Positions 45,011-57,405 of a DNA stretch of 64,000 nt are shown piece by piece. The notes below the pieces were generated by a model that worked only from the letters and a program-made list of their open reading frames with translations, made no database searches and had not been told where the DNA came from. This DNA comes from Hymenopellis radicata (lineage: Eukaryota > Basidiomycota > Agaricomycetes > Agaricales > Physalacriaceae). The position numbers were made by a program, and so were the translations under genes. How positions within the stretch are numbered: position 1 is the first letter of the stretch; each line of letters starts with the position of its first letter. The stretch spans positions 1 through 64,000 of the forward strand of contig JADNRX010000219.1 in assembly GCA_015501595.1 (NCBI GenBank), read 5' to 3'.

Positions 45011-47944
45011 TCATACATTCACTGTTAACACACTCGCCACCACGAAAGCCAGTCCAACCCAAAACGGCCCCTTGCTGGGATAAGCCGCGTCTGTATCAGA
45101 GCCATCGCCAGAAGCGTCCGTCTCTCCCTCCAGTACCGGGCACACCGGCGCAACCAGCACGTTCCCATAAACGCTCGCCACCCAAAGCACAACCCCGTTT
45201 GTCCACCCAAAGCCTGCCTGCAGAACTGTCAATCGATGTCTGCAGTGTGATAACACGCTGGAAGCGTACCTGCACGGTATACTCTCCCCCTCGTCCAGCT
45301 GAGTCAACATCCAGACTGGAGAACTTTTCAAACATCTATCCGAACATCAGGAGCTTGCTCCGCTATGAGGAGCAGAGACATACATTTCCGGTGTTGTTAA
45401 CGCTATTCGTCGCATTCAGAGCTTGATCCGAAAGTCGAGGCACAAGACCGTCTATGGAACCTCCCGTTGCGCGCCTATGTAGTTCAAAATTAAAATCCAA
45501 AACACGCCACGCATTCAGCGAGGAATTACTGACCAGCTACAAAACGCACTCGTCAGATATCGATTCGCCAACTCTCTCCCCAAAACATCTGCCCAGCCCT
45601 CCCCGTCAGTAGCGTTTCCACCATTAACGATAGTCCCATTCAGCGTGTTGATATCCGCGCCCGGTCCAGATCCCGTAGCATTGTTCCCCAAATGTAACGT
45701 CTGGCCAGGGAGCTGCGTCTCGGTAATACCCAGTTGACCTTGCGGAAGCAGATTGAACGTCGACTCGTTCGATAAGGGAGCTATAAGCGCTGCGCTTGTG
45801 ATATTATTAGGAAGCGCACGCAAGGCTTGCAGCAGGATATATTGGTGCGGTGGCCAGGCATTGGGGTAGTCCCTGTAGTAAATGTAAGAGAGTGTAAATC
45901 TTCTTCCGAAAGATTAGACCAACCATTGCAAGCCCGTGTCGAGGAAAGTGCTAGGGAAGGTACCATTGTACCGGTTCAGAACCAAATTCAAAGGCGCGAA
46001 GGCTTTGAAAGCGTTCTCGGAACTGCCGAGGACTTGGTCTGGTACGATGCCTGACCAGTATGGGTAATAAGCTGCGGCTGAAAACACACTCGATTGTTGA
46101 GCAGAAGCGAGGTTGAAGTCATAGAACGCCATCTATGGCCAATCATCAGTATCGTAGGCAAATATCGGTCCTTGAACCAACCTTGGTCGAGTTCCACATC
46201 AAATCGAGAATCCCGGTACGGATGGCGGCTGCGGCTTCGCGATGGCCTGAAGCCGCCGAATCATTCGACGAGGCATAGAGCTGTGCCAGAAGCAGGTGGT
46301 TCTTATCTATTAAAACATGGTAAGCAGAGGATTGGAACCTTGTTGACAATACCACATACATAAAATACTGTTCAGATCAACAGGTATCGTGTTGCGAACG
46401 TTCAGCTGCTTAAGATCCGCATCACCGGGTTTAGCATCTGCGAACCACCGCGCGGTATAATCCCAGCCTAAGACCAGAATAATTAGAAGCCTCCCCGAAG
46501 TAGGAATCGGAAGGGACAGACCACTTTCAGCACCACTAGCAAGCTCAGCGTACAATGCCGAGCGCTGGCTCTCGTTCAACGCAGGGGACACATCCGGGCC
46601 ATTCGCTGTCGTGTAATCTAGAGCTTGCTTCAACACGACAGGAACTTGGCGAAGGCACCGATCTTACCAGTCAGGTAAGACTCCGGCCGTGGCGCAGTGT
46701 TGTTGACGGAATACCTCGCCAACTGGTATGTGCTGCCGGTCGTTGGACTTGTCACGCTGATTATACGGTTCTCCTGCCACCAAGTAAACTCTTTCTGGAA
46801 CACATTCAGATTATTGCTTGACGGCCTAGTAAAGGCAAGGACATACCTCAGCCAAAGGTAGAGCTCTCGCCAAGATCCCGTTATCACCGGACACGGTAAC
46901 ATAACGCGCGAGCATCTGTCAAAGTCGTTAGACTTCTATCGTCTCATGACCAGAAGCCACCCCACCTGCGTGAACAACGGCGGTTGTGATCTATTCAAGT
47001 CTGGAAAGGATACGTGAGCGCCGGAATAGAACACGATGACCAAACACATACAGTATATCCTCCCACCATTCGGAATAAACCCAATAGTCTCGAGCTCGTC
47101 CATAAAGTTTTGCAACGTCGCATTCACAACATCATACAACTCCGACTCCAACAGCCCCTCCACAATCCAAAAACTGTCCCAATAATACTGTTCCCTAAAC
47201 CTCCCACCTATCATCACACCCCCTCAGCTACATCCACAACATCGTCAAAAAAACCCAACTCACCTGGCACCACAAACGTGTGATTCAGCGGAATCAACGA
47301 GCTCTCGCACTTGACCCCGTCACAAAGCGTCGAGGAATTTGTAGTCCGAATCAACTGCGTCCAATACCCGTGCACCGTCTGCGCCCACGCGCGCACCAGC
47401 GTATCCGACACGTTCCCCAAGAACGCCGGGTCCGCGTTGAAGTCGGCCAACACCAGCGCCTCGAGCTCGAGCCCCTCGCCCGCGAAATCCGTGTCCACGA
47501 AACTCGTCACGTCCCCCTCTGTCAGGGAGCTATTCCCCGACAGGCCGCCAAAGTCGGCCAACACGTCCGATGCGGATTTAGTCGTGGGCTACATAAACAC
47601 ATCGGGTCTAGGAGCGGATCCAACGAGCACCCCAAACACACCTTGTCGACAAAAGTCTTGGGATCCGCGTAGAGACCCGCGATATTGACAGTTTGCAATA
47701 TCTAGTGTGACGTCAACATGATAATCACCCCACAAAGAAGAAAAACACGCACCTCGCCAGCGCAGAAGAGTTCTGAAGGACACCAGGCCTGCGGGGGCGG
47801 CAGCGGGACCTGCGACGGCAGGGGCGAGTCCAGCGACGCACTCGGGCTCGCGACAACGGTCGACACAGAGACAGTCGATATCGACTCGGATTGCGCGCGC
47901 GCAGCCTGGATGGCAGACAGTGCCAGTGCTGCCCACAGTAACAT
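45011..47944 (-). CDS. Trehalase, glycoside hydrolase family 37, secreted or membrane-anchored
   Basis: Begins MLLWAALALSAIQAARAQ, a signal peptide. Exons in order contain GLYADPKTFVDK, then GGRFREQYYWDSFWIVEGLL (trehalase signature 1, near 47200). LGWDYTARWFAD carries the catalytic acid Asp (near 46450), and LDTGLQW joins DYPNAWPPHQ (signature 2, near 45850-45930). GRGGEYTVQ+AGFGWTNG carries the catalytic base Glu (near 45240-45290). It ends with a hydrophobic stretch GPFWVGLAFVVASVLTVNV, a possible C-terminal anchor. Members split trehalose into two glucoses. Numerous N-x-S/T sites in the last third fit a secreted glycoprotein. About ten small introns; their borders are approximate. All active-site motifs are present. 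Confidence 0.92.
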
Positions 47945-48472
47945 CGTAGTGGTTCAGGTGAGAGTCCCTCTTTTTGGGGCGCGGCTTATTTCCATCGCTG
48001 CGTACGTACGACTCGATCAAACGCGAGGTGTGCTAGGCAGCTGACCATTCCCGACGCTTGAGACCTTGATCTGATGACTCTCCGCCCGTATTGGCGATCA
48101 CATGGGCGTATGGGCCGACTCCAATAATATGGACATCGCATAGTTGCCACAGCGTACAGACGGAGTGAGCGTAGTTCCGTCTCCGAGAAGACAAGACGAC
48201 ATCGGAACCAACGCTGCCAAAGCTTGAGAACCTAAAGCTTGAAAGCCAAGCGCAGATTATACTCCCATCAATCTATCAAGAAACGTATCAGGCTCGGCCT
48301 CGCATCAGACAAGAAAAACGAAATAATCATTATGTCTCATGGGATGCATTCAAATGGTGAACTCACGGCGACATAACCACACCCGGTCCGCCCTCTCCCT
48401 CCTCCGCCTCGGCGCGATGGCAAGAGCGTGTACACCTCAGTATACTCGGATGGCAGTACCGCACAAACGCAC
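47945..48472. other. Trehalase promoter region
   Basis: About 530 bp between the trehalase start and the 3' end of the RBM25-like gene, both on the minus strand. Frames crossing it are shadows. No clear TATA or other element was identified. Confidence 0.55.
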
Positions 48473-50549
48473 CTAAACCGCAGAATCGACAAACACCTTC
48501 TCGCTGTGCAGCCCTTCCCCATACGCCATGCTCTCAAAGATGACCTGGCGCCACACGCTCACAACGAGCTCGATGGCTTCCTCCTCAAGCACCTGTCACT
48601 TGAGGTCAGTATGAAGGTTGGGGATAGGACGGCCGCACGTACTGGTTCCAGACCCTCAACAAGCTTCTGCGGACCTTTATGATCCTTGAGATGCTCCAAA
48701 ACAAACATGATTAGATCTTCCTCTTCCATCTCACCGAGGTATTTGACCATCAGTCGCTTCACCAGCGGCTCCAGCTTCCTGTCAATCATCACATCCGACA
48801 GCCCGTCCCACCGAACCTTGGACTTGAACAGCGTCTCCTTGTCCGTCGGCACGCTTTCCCGGATCTTTTCCAGCCTCGCGCGCGCTTGCTCTCCGCTCTC
48901 CGCCACACTAAAGTCAAGTTTCACCAGCGGCACCTTGCGTTTCTTGACCGCATCCTCATCCTCCTCGTCCTGCGCAAACACCGTCGCCTTTTCCATCTTC
49001 TCCTTTGTCTCCTCCTTCTCTTTTGCCATATTCACCGTCAACTTGAGCGGTGCTCCGTCATCAAGCAGCATGCCGGCCTTGCGCTGCTCCTCTGCAAGAG
49101 CCTGCATCTCATCCATCTGCCGTGCCAGGAAGTCTTCAGATTCGCGACGCAGATTCTCTGCTTCCTGCTCCTCGAACCGCCGCGACTTTGCGTCTGCGGC
49201 TTCCTCAGCTTCCAGACGACGCGCCCGAAGCTGGCGCCACCGGGGCCGGTCGACGTAGAAAAGCTCATCACTTTCATCGTCGTCCCAGACGTCAAGGCGG
49301 GCGCGCATCTCTATTCGGTCGCGCTCCTCGGCCTCTTTGTTGGCCTGCACTCGATATATCGCTCGTTCTAGGGCATTGATGCGAGATCGTTCCCGAGGTT
49401 CATAGCGTCGTTCCCGCTGTATATATGTTAGGAAATGAAAGCAAAGGACAAGTAGTGAACAGACGTCTCTGAATGAAACTTCCTCATCCCGTTTCCGGGC
49501 CTCTTTCCGTTCGCGCTCCATCTCCTCGTCCGTCTTTTTTGGAGTCGACCTGTCGGTATCGCCACCACCCGCCTTGACAAAGCCGACAGGTTTGCTGTAC
49601 CCTTGTACTCCTTTGCCAAACGCCTGGGGAGCGGGCTGACTCTGTTGTTGCTGTGGCTTGCCCCACTCCCGCATCTTGGGTCCACTGGGCGTCACCGGCG
49701 GCATGGCTTCCCGCATCTTTTCGCGCTCCCGTTTCGCCGCCCTTTCACGAAATTGGGCTATTTCGGATATGACGAGCCCGCGCTGGGTCTCGGGGAGGTC
49801 GGCTTCTTGCAGGTCATGGAGGTGAGGAGGGATAACGTATTTTTCGCGGTCGATAAGGCCCTGGTTGGCTGCGTCTTCAGAGGTTTTGTTGATTTGGTCG
49901 ACAAGAGCTGCAATTCTGGATTTGGATTCTTTTTTCTTTGCTTCGTCCAGCTAGAGGAATGTAAGTATTATGTGAGGTGAGAATGGAGAGAGCGCACGTC
50001 GGTTAACATTCGTTGTGATTGGTATGCATCAAGGAAGGCGCGAGTTTTTTCGTCTGCTTTTACCTAGATCGGAGTCGACGTGGGCGAGCACAGTGACAGA
50101 AAGGATAATTAGACGCACCAGTAGCTTTTTATTTGCACAACCGTCCTCCAATGCTGGTAGCTCGACACCATTCAACAACTCTATCGCGCGCAGTGCAGCG
50201 TCCGGTTCCTCGAATTCCGCAAAGCCAAACCCTTGGGGCTTGTTGGCCGGTGTTATAAGTCGCTTGAAAGACTTTATTGGACCGCAGGCCTGCATAAAAT
50301 AATGTAAGGAAAACACGGAGTGACGGTGTGAAATAGACGCACATCAAGGAGCTGATTAAGAAAAGAATCCTGGACACCGCCTGATATGGAGCCGATGAAG
50401 AGAGTGGTGAATTTCTGGGCCTGGGGCGGTACAAAGTGCATGCTTTGCTGGGCCTGCTGCTGTGCGAGAGCAGACATTGAGGGTCCTTGCCCAAACGACG
50501 GCAGAGGGGGACGCAGACCAAGTCCCATTCGGTTTGGAATGGGTTGCAT
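48473..50549 (-). CDS. RBM25-like splicing factor (RRM plus PWI)
   Basis: Six exons (50549-50343, 50289-50119, 50063-49998, 49950-49465, 49416-48643, 48592-48473) give 607 residues. After a Gln/Pro-rich start an RRM covers about residues 48-125 (TTLFIGSISGG as RNP2, QGFGFAEFEEPDAALRAI as RNP1). The middle is charged and Arg/Glu-rich (EMERERKEARKRDEE, RERRYEPRERSR). The end is a PWI domain (VRWDGLSDVMIDRKLEP, VKYLGEMEEEDLIMFV). This is the order of human RBM25, a U1 snRNP-associated regulator of 5' splice-site choice, so nuclear splicing is the inferred role. The intron at 49417-49464 is 48 nt with no stop, so its retention would add 16 residues. It shares a 1.45-kb upstream region with the divergent SLP1 gene. 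Confidence 0.88.
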
Positions 50550-52002
50550 TTTCCGTCGATATTCGGTTGAAATGGTACTGTATTGGTACTGTATCAGCGT
50601 TAGTGGTTGTTGTAAACACGGTTGTAGACACGTACTCAGAGGAACGAGTAGTACGACGCCCAAGATGGTGGTAAGAGACAGAGCCGAAATTGTATGCCGA
50701 CCGGCAAACGGTGATCGAATCAGTCAAATACGTACGGTTATCATCACCGTTATGGTTCTTGTTAAGCAATTGTTAAGAGAGATAAGTCCCGAAGACAATG
50801 AGAGTGGGGTGAGTTGGTGCCAGCCGCCTGCCCGTGGGGTCGGGAAACGGGCCCGGAAACACGAGCGGGAAGGACACGTGACCGGCGGGATTTCCGACGC
50901 ACCAGACGCAAGGCCAAAACGAACCCGTACGGACAAGAAGGAGACGAGAACGGAGCAGCCACGCGTACCGGGCAAACAAAAAGGCAAGAGGAGGGCGGGC
51001 AAAAGCTGAAAATATCCCAGTCCACTGACTGCAGTGGGATGGACGTGGAGAGCAAGAGACAATGCGTTCAACGTCCGCGATCACGATCAAGTAGGGTGGC
51101 GTAAGAAAGTCCCGGGGACACCTGAAAATATCCCAGTGCGCTGAGTGCAGTCGGGATCAGGGCAGATGGACGCGGAGAGCAAGAGACGATGCGCGTCCAA
51201 CGCTCGCGATCACGATCAAGCTACGGGCCACGTGGCCTGCCGCCTTGGGATCGCGAAGGCTTCCTAAGTTCCTTGAATCTTCCTGTTTATTGCGACTATG
51301 TTTAACCTCCTTCGCGCTGTCACGGCGTAAAAATTGACGCGTCAGAACCAAAGGTAAATTCAGAAGATTGTATTTTCAGATGTGATGTTCGTTCTCAAAA
51401 CCTCCGACCCGACTTGGCCCCGACTCACAACCAGCCAAAGCGCTCCAGCACGACCATTTACAAGATAAGTATTTCGCTTCGACGCTTCCGGGTCATTCTT
51501 AAAGAATTGTTCTTGCTTGCAATTGTCTGTGCTTCTTGTAAGTAATTGGTTTAACATAACAGCCGTGCATTTGCTGAAGCAGGAGGTGGCGTTCAACGCT
51601 TTACCGGTACCTAGGTTGGGTCCTTCGAGCTTTGACAAACCGAGCCAATAATTGACCTATAGAACGAAGTACGCAAACTACTTGGCGTTCAGTGGCGTTC
51701 CTTATCTATAGATAGTGACTAATACATACTATCAAATCCCGCCGCCAGCCACGTGTCGGTAACTGGAGTTGCCAAATCAGGAACGCTCACCCTTTAGATT
51801 GCCGCACCACTTTACTCGTTAACCTCCACATTTTCCATTTCTCCTGCTTTTTATGCGACTTTAGAGGCATTTCCCACCCGAACATCGTGCGCGCGCTATT
51901 CTCCGAAATAAACCCTTCCTAACGACACCAAATTTCCCAGGTTGACGTGTTCATTTATCTATTTATTCGCCACCATCTGCCAGTCGCCAAAACTTCCATG
52001 AA
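50550..52002. promoter_or_regulatory. Divergent intergenic region of the RBM25-like and SLP1 genes
   Basis: 1.45 kb between two genes read in opposite directions, so it should hold both promoters. It contains a tandem repeat (51005-51220). No TATA is obvious. Minus-strand frames across 50724-51090 overlap one another and show no motif, so no gene is called. Confidence 0.55.
51005..51220. repeat. Two-copy direct repeat of about 117 bp
   Basis: Units 51005-51091 and 51122-51220 both run from CTGAAAATATCCCAGT through GAGAGCAAGAGAC to CGCGATCACGATCAAG. They differ at scattered sites and by a short insertion. The conserved parts suggest a duplicated promoter block, but function is unknown. Confidence 0.8.
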
Positions 52003-54514
52003 ATGCACATGCTCCCCGCTGCACTCATAGTTCTCACCCTGCTTTCCTCGACATGGGCTGCTAGGACGTCTACCAATGATCCTTTCAGGGCAATAAGCAC
52101 CCAAGTTGTTCGAGAAGCGGAGGAACCGGTGTGCTGCCTCATACCGTTGGACGACCCACCAGAGGTACCAGAGGACGACGTGCTCCTCTCATTTGAGCAG
52201 TGGAAGGACAAGCAGGCGTCGGCGTCCAACCGTTCCGGTTCGACCACCACGACGATACGCATGAATGCGACTGGGGCGGCGGACTCGACGGCCGGCGAAG
52301 CACCATCGGTGGCGCTCCAGGAATCACCGGAAACGCAGGCCATTGAACAGTTGTCGCCCCACTTTCAAGTTCCGTTGACGGACAGGTTCAATTATGCCTC
52401 GCTTGACTGTTCCGCGCGTGTTCATCTCTCACATCGGACGGCAAAGTCACCATCGTCTATACTGTCCTCCAAGAGAGACAGATACATGCTCAGCCCGTGT
52501 AATTCCAAAGACGAGCAATTCGTTGTCGTCGAACTTTGCGACGACATTCGCATCGATACTGTCCAACTCGCCAACTTTGAATTCTTCAGCGGTGTGTTCA
52601 AGGACTTTACGGTCAGCGTCGCAAAGACGTACACCACCCTTGAGGAAGGGTGGACCGTCGTCGAGACGTACAGAGCTGATAATGTCCGTGGCGTTCAGGT
52701 AGGTTAACCTCTCTTAGTCTAAGCTTGCTTCTTATTCTTCTAGTCTTTCCATCCTCCCACGTCCATACGAGACTTTTACAGATATATCCGCATCCAGTTC
52801 CACTCGCACTACAGTAACGAGTATTACTGCCCCGTCTCCCTCCTCCGCGTTTACGGTCTGACCCATCTCGAGCAATGGAAATGGGACATCTGGGAATCCG
52901 AATACCGTGCTCGCAACGAAGAGTCACACGCCGCCGAGGAGCCAGAACCAGCCCAGACACCCCAAGTGATCGTCGTGGAGCGCCATGTCTCCACCCCGGA
53001 CATAGAGGAAGACGTCCCTGGCGCCTTTACTCCCTTAGTCTTGTACGGCCCCTCTACTTACGACCCATCGTGGCAGGACGCCTCTGGCACCTTGACCACC
53101 ACGACATTCACGACTGACAGTGCGCCTGTAAAGGAACACGATGACCCGTACGAAAACAGGCACTCCACCGATATTTATAGTGATGATCTAGCTTCATCTA
53201 TTCGGGAGGAAACTCCCAGCACATCCACTTCCTCCACCGCCACATCGTCATCTTCGCAGTCGAAAGTGGTGAATTCAACGTCATCGAGTGCATCGCCATC
53301 CGGCGTCAGTGCGTCCTCCTCTGCGTCTAAAAGCGCGAGCGTGACCCTGTCGCCCACTATGAGTCCTCCTCCGATGCCGCCTAGTTCTGGTGGCGAATCT
53401 ATATACCGCACCATTATGAATCGTCTTACCGCACTGGAGGGCAACCACACGCTTTATGTCCGCTATGTTGAAGAGCAGACGAACGGTGTGCGTGAATTAA
53501 TACGTCGTCTGGGCGAGGACGTTGGTCGGCTCGAGGGAATCGGGAAGGCCCAGACGCAGACTTATCAACGGAGGCTAAGGGAGTGGGAAAAGCAGCGGCG
53601 CAGGATAGAGATGGACTATCGAGAGCTCTCACATCGAGTTGCGCATTTATCTGATGAGGTACGTGTCACATCCTTCTTTATGACCCATACCCACATCTGT
53701 CATAGATAATCCTCGAAAAACGACTGGGCATCGCACAGCTGTGCCTCTTACTCGCTGTGCTCTTATTCATGGGCCTGACGCGTGGGTCGCGGAACGACTC
53801 CATGGACCATGTACCGATAATGTTAAAAAAGGGTATGCGGGAATGGAGTCGGCGGCATCTGAGCTTCCGAGGAGACTGGTTTTCCAGCCGATCTAGGGAA
53901 CGAGCAGAAGCGACACAGAGGTCGCCCAAGCCCGCACCCTTCAAGCTGAACGAACCACCGTTTAAGCGGTCGCCGCCTCAGCATAATGGTCAGCTAAGTT
54001 TAAATGATGGTGGGTTCTATTATTCCCTGCGGACGTCAGTATTGATGAATACGTAGACGTCAAACTTGAATTTCCCCCCAGCGCGCGCGTCACGTCCCCC
54101 AAAGTACAGCCGATTTCCAAACCCTTGACATACGGCGCCGAACAGCGTCCGCGCAAACAAAGCGACGACACGCGATCCCGCTCGCACACCCCGAACCCCA
54201 TACGCAAGCCGTTGATCCTACACCGCCCCACGACGCCAACATCCCGTCCGCAGCTCGTGCGCTCGAATTCGGGTACAGGGCACGTGCTGTTGACGGGGCA
54301 GAAGAGCGTGAGGCGGTGGGCGCGGACGGCGCATTTGCATGAGGTGCGGTCGGCGAAGCGCAAGCTTGATGATGCGGATCCGTTTTTGTCGCCGACGAAA
54401 AAGGAGGAGGGGTATGCGGCGCATTGCGATCCGTGGTTGAGCCGGGGTGGGAGGGGGGAGTGTGATGAAGGGGAGTGGATGGATACGGATGGGTCGGAGG
54501 TGGAGGAGCTGTGA
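52003..54514 (+). CDS. SLP1: SLP1-family SUN-domain membrane protein
   Basis: Four exons (52003-52698, 52744-53658, 53706-53988, 54057-54514) give 783 residues. A signal peptide (MHMLPAALIVLTLLSSTWA) is followed by DVLLSFEQWK. The SUN-like domain spans roughly residues 115-285: FNYASLDCSARV, SSILSSKRDRYMLSPC, VVVELCDDIRIDTVQLANFE, DFTVSV, YRYIRIQFHSHY and EYYCPVSLLRVYG. The ...YYCPVSLLRVYG ending is diagnostic of the SLP1/osteopotentia branch, ER proteins that help protein folding and nuclear-envelope integrity. A Ser-rich linker, a coiled coil (about residues 455-540, RRLREWEKQRRRIEMDYREL) and a helix LCLLLAVLLFMGL follow. The C-terminal tail is basic. The last intron (68 nt) is needed to avoid a stop at 54056. 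Confidence 0.9.
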
Positions 54515-56181
54515 ATTTTTGGATATTACTTTTTTCTTCTTCTTTTATTTGAGTGGAATCATACCTATCATCATCCATCATGTTCTTCTCTTGCAATTTC
54601 TTCATCATTTGTAAATTATATCAACCCACTAGTATACTTGCATGGTCAATGTTCATTTTTTTTCTGTTCAAGCAGTGTTGTGGTATTACTACAAGCAGAC
54701 TTCAAGGTAGATTTGAAGAGGTAGTATTGGGTTTAGGGCAAGTCAGGTGATTAGTTGGATTTTCTCTCTCTTTGACCACCACCATTTCCCATCTCTCTTT
54801 CAAAAAGGATGCTTTAACCACAGCGCATGAGCGAGGTCTATCTCATGGGCGCGCGTGAGAGGGAGACGCCTGGCGTCTTTTCGGGAAACGCGAGAATCTC
54901 CCCGTCTACGAAACAAGCCTTCCTTCTTTTCAATGCATCTGTAGCCTCGCCTCACTCTCTCGTGATTGACTTTTTTACGATCAGCCTCGCAAAGCCGTTG
55001 TTGAATTGGACGTTCTGGTCACTAGACCGCGATGTGGAGCATGCGCACACCTTCCCCACAGGCAACGCGAAGCGCGACGGACGGATCTCGTGGATGTGCT
55101 GGTACGATGGACCAAAGCATATGCTGCTGTTGTATTTGTTCTGATGTTTTCTGTTTCAACAGTGTTATGACTCTGGTGTAAATTAAAACAGAGAGGTACC
55201 AGCAAACAGGCTCTCATCATCATGCGTTCAATACAACCGTCGCCGATATCGGATGCTTATGCGCTCATCATCAATGCTGTGAATACTGTTGTTTGTCCGT
55301 CATATTGTGATTGACTATTATGCCAGTGATTAGCGCACAAAGCGGTGGTGGTTCTGGTGAATTTGATCACTGGACCGCGACGCTTGAACTCATGCATGTG
55401 GCGGCGTTAGCTGTTGACTGGCTGGTCCCGGTACGATGGACCAGTGGTGGATGAGGCATCTGCTACTGCTGTATTTGCTCCACCTCTGCAATATAGGGCG
55501 CGAGGCGGCGGCTTCATCACGCGAACTTCAACTTCGCCTTGTCTTTTGTCTTTCCCTAGCCTTGCTAGTCCTTCCGAGTCGGGATTGGGAGGACCATTGT
55601 CATGATGAGGGACTGATTCCGTGTTCTGACCGGACGACTATTTCCGTCTCTGTCGCGATAAAGACGCCGGTTTACGCTGTTCTTGCTGTACACCGACCCT
55701 AGCTTCCAACTGCCGCCACCAAGTTTGACCTATATCACCGCCGTACGTTGACGCCGGATAACATGATCATAGCTAACACTCGCCATAGGGCTTTCTGCGA
55801 TGTCCAAATAAGCTAAATGCGTGACGTCTTGGTCTAGATCGTGTCCAGAATCATATACACCAATGACAGTTCGGTATTCGTGTCAGCTCGTGATACCATG
55901 GCTGTGAAGATATACGGAACCGCTTCGCATTCGAAGTCCTCAATCCATCACTGCTTCCCACATACTCGTGCCAGGCGATTCGGACCTTGGAATGGGGTGT
56001 GATCTTTGTGATAGACGCCAGCGCGTTCGTAATTCTTCTTTCGCAATTCAGTCATTGTATTGAATTGGCGAACAGGAATGTAAAAAGCTATCGGAATACG
56101 ACTTACTGTTCCGGAAAATTTCTTCGTAAGTACGTACCTTCTGCGAGCCCTGCCCCTCGTCCTGAGCGGCATGCTATCGGG

Positions 56182-56183
<2 letters not shown>
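54515..56183. other. Intergenic region with a degenerate local duplication
   Basis: A 105-codon plus-strand frame at 54827-55144 has no known motif. Its 3' part (55000-55144: TTCTGGTCACTAGACCGCGA, GGTACGATGGACCA, CTGCTGTTGTATTTG) recurs in diverged form at 55364-55487. The copies do not share a conserved frame, so they are annotated as non-coding. The rest shows no gene. Confidence 0.45.
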
Positions 56184-56216
<33 letters not shown>

Positions 56217-56933
56217 CCATTTATAGTCCATTCGTATCGTAATACATGTCAGACTTTGGCTACTGTAAATTGACTTTACTGCTTTTGCTGCTATGCATTA
56301 TGTAATGACCATGTGTGTCTTCTCGGCATCTCGAGCGGGCAATGCTCGTTTGACTAGACTGCAGCAGAATAGTCAGGGGTTTTTGCTTCCGGAAAGGATA
56401 GGCCTGCATCATCTGGGACGCCGTGTACCGCCGACGGCCTTCTCCAACTCGGCACCTCTGCCATCATCACTTTCAATCTCAGCTCTCTTCCATCAGGCTG
56501 ACACAACCCCTTCTTTCCCACACAGTGTGGCCGCTCTGCCGAGTTGATTGCCTGCCTCAGGCTACTCGGGTCACCACCCCCGTTTTGCGCCAGGGATTAG
56601 GGATACAACCCTGTTAATGCGATAGCCCTCCGGCCGGGCCCCAGTTCCAGGCCTTATGATTGACCACTGGTGGGTGACTAAGTTGATGCGGATGAAGGAT
56701 AAGATAAGATCTCTGGTGAATGATGTCATGGTTTCGGATTGGCTTTTGAAAGGCAGGTCTGCGCCACGTGCCGTGCCAGAATCGGGTAGTGGTGAACCGA
56801 GGAGTGTCTAAAATGTTGCTCCTGCGGGGGATTGAACCCTCAACCTAGGAATGGTGATCACTCACTCCAAGTGGGGGGACACAGGTAAAACTGCGCCAGG
56901 GTGCGTTGGTGACCACTATGCCAACGCACCCCC
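56184..56933 (-). mobile_element. tRNA-derived SINE with poly(A) tail
   Basis: On the minus strand the element begins at 56933 with GGGGGTGCGTTGGCATAGTG. It has an A box TGGCATAGTGGT (56912-56923) and a B box GGTTCAATCCC (56828-56838), and ends in 31 A residues (56184-56214 as T). An 11-bp direct repeat GCTATCGGGGG flanks it (56173-56183 and 56934-56944). Poly(A), variable-length target duplication and an internal pol III promoter are SINE hallmarks; it would rely on a LINE for movement. At about 750 bp it is long for a SINE, and the A-B distance of about 75 bp exceeds that of a tRNA, so the head may contain an insertion. The body matches nothing I know. Confidence 0.82.
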
Positions 56934-56944
56934 GCTATCGGGGG

Positions 56945-57405
56945 TTAAATGCTAATCTCACCCTGCCACCCGCACGGAGTTGTGGGCCGTAGACGACGTT
57001 CATCACTATTTTTGTACAACTTCCGTACATGGACTCTAAGAAGCGTTCGACGCAAAGACGGAGCCATACCGTGACGCTGGACTCTCATTGGCATCGTCTG
57101 GTTCTCCGACCTGATTACTGGACGTGCTTCACCAATCCTCTTTCAAGGACACGACTAATGGGATGACGTGATTTAATTAAACCGCCAGCAGGTTCAAATT
57201 GTACTCTCGCAATTTTTTTTCCTGTTTCTTGTACAGCTCCCAGGTCCGCAGGTGTACATCGGCGCGCTATTCTGAGTTCCGCTCCACGACGAGGATCCTA
57301 ATACATTGCCAGCTCCTTTGGGAACAACTGGAGGGCTTGGCGGTCGCGCATACTTACGATAGGTTTTCGCACAGCAGTTATATAGAGGAGATCAATCCTC
57401 TTATC
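56945..57405. other. Upstream region of TM1
   Basis: No gene. A TATATAG at 57379-57385 lies about 20-27 bp before the TM1 start codon and may be its TATA element. A plus-strand frame from 57199 reads into TM1 without splicing and is not supported. Confidence 0.4.

Noticed and set aside
49050..49379. Plus-strand frames opposite the RBM25-like gene
   Set aside because: Shadows of a strongly coding minus strand with RRM and PWI motifs.
50724..51090. Three overlapping minus-strand frames of about 100 codons
   Set aside because: They lie in the shared promoter region, overlap each other in different frames and show no motif.
54827..55144. Hypothetical gene of 105 codons
   Set aside because: Its 3' half is locally duplicated without frame conservation and there is no domain or splice support.
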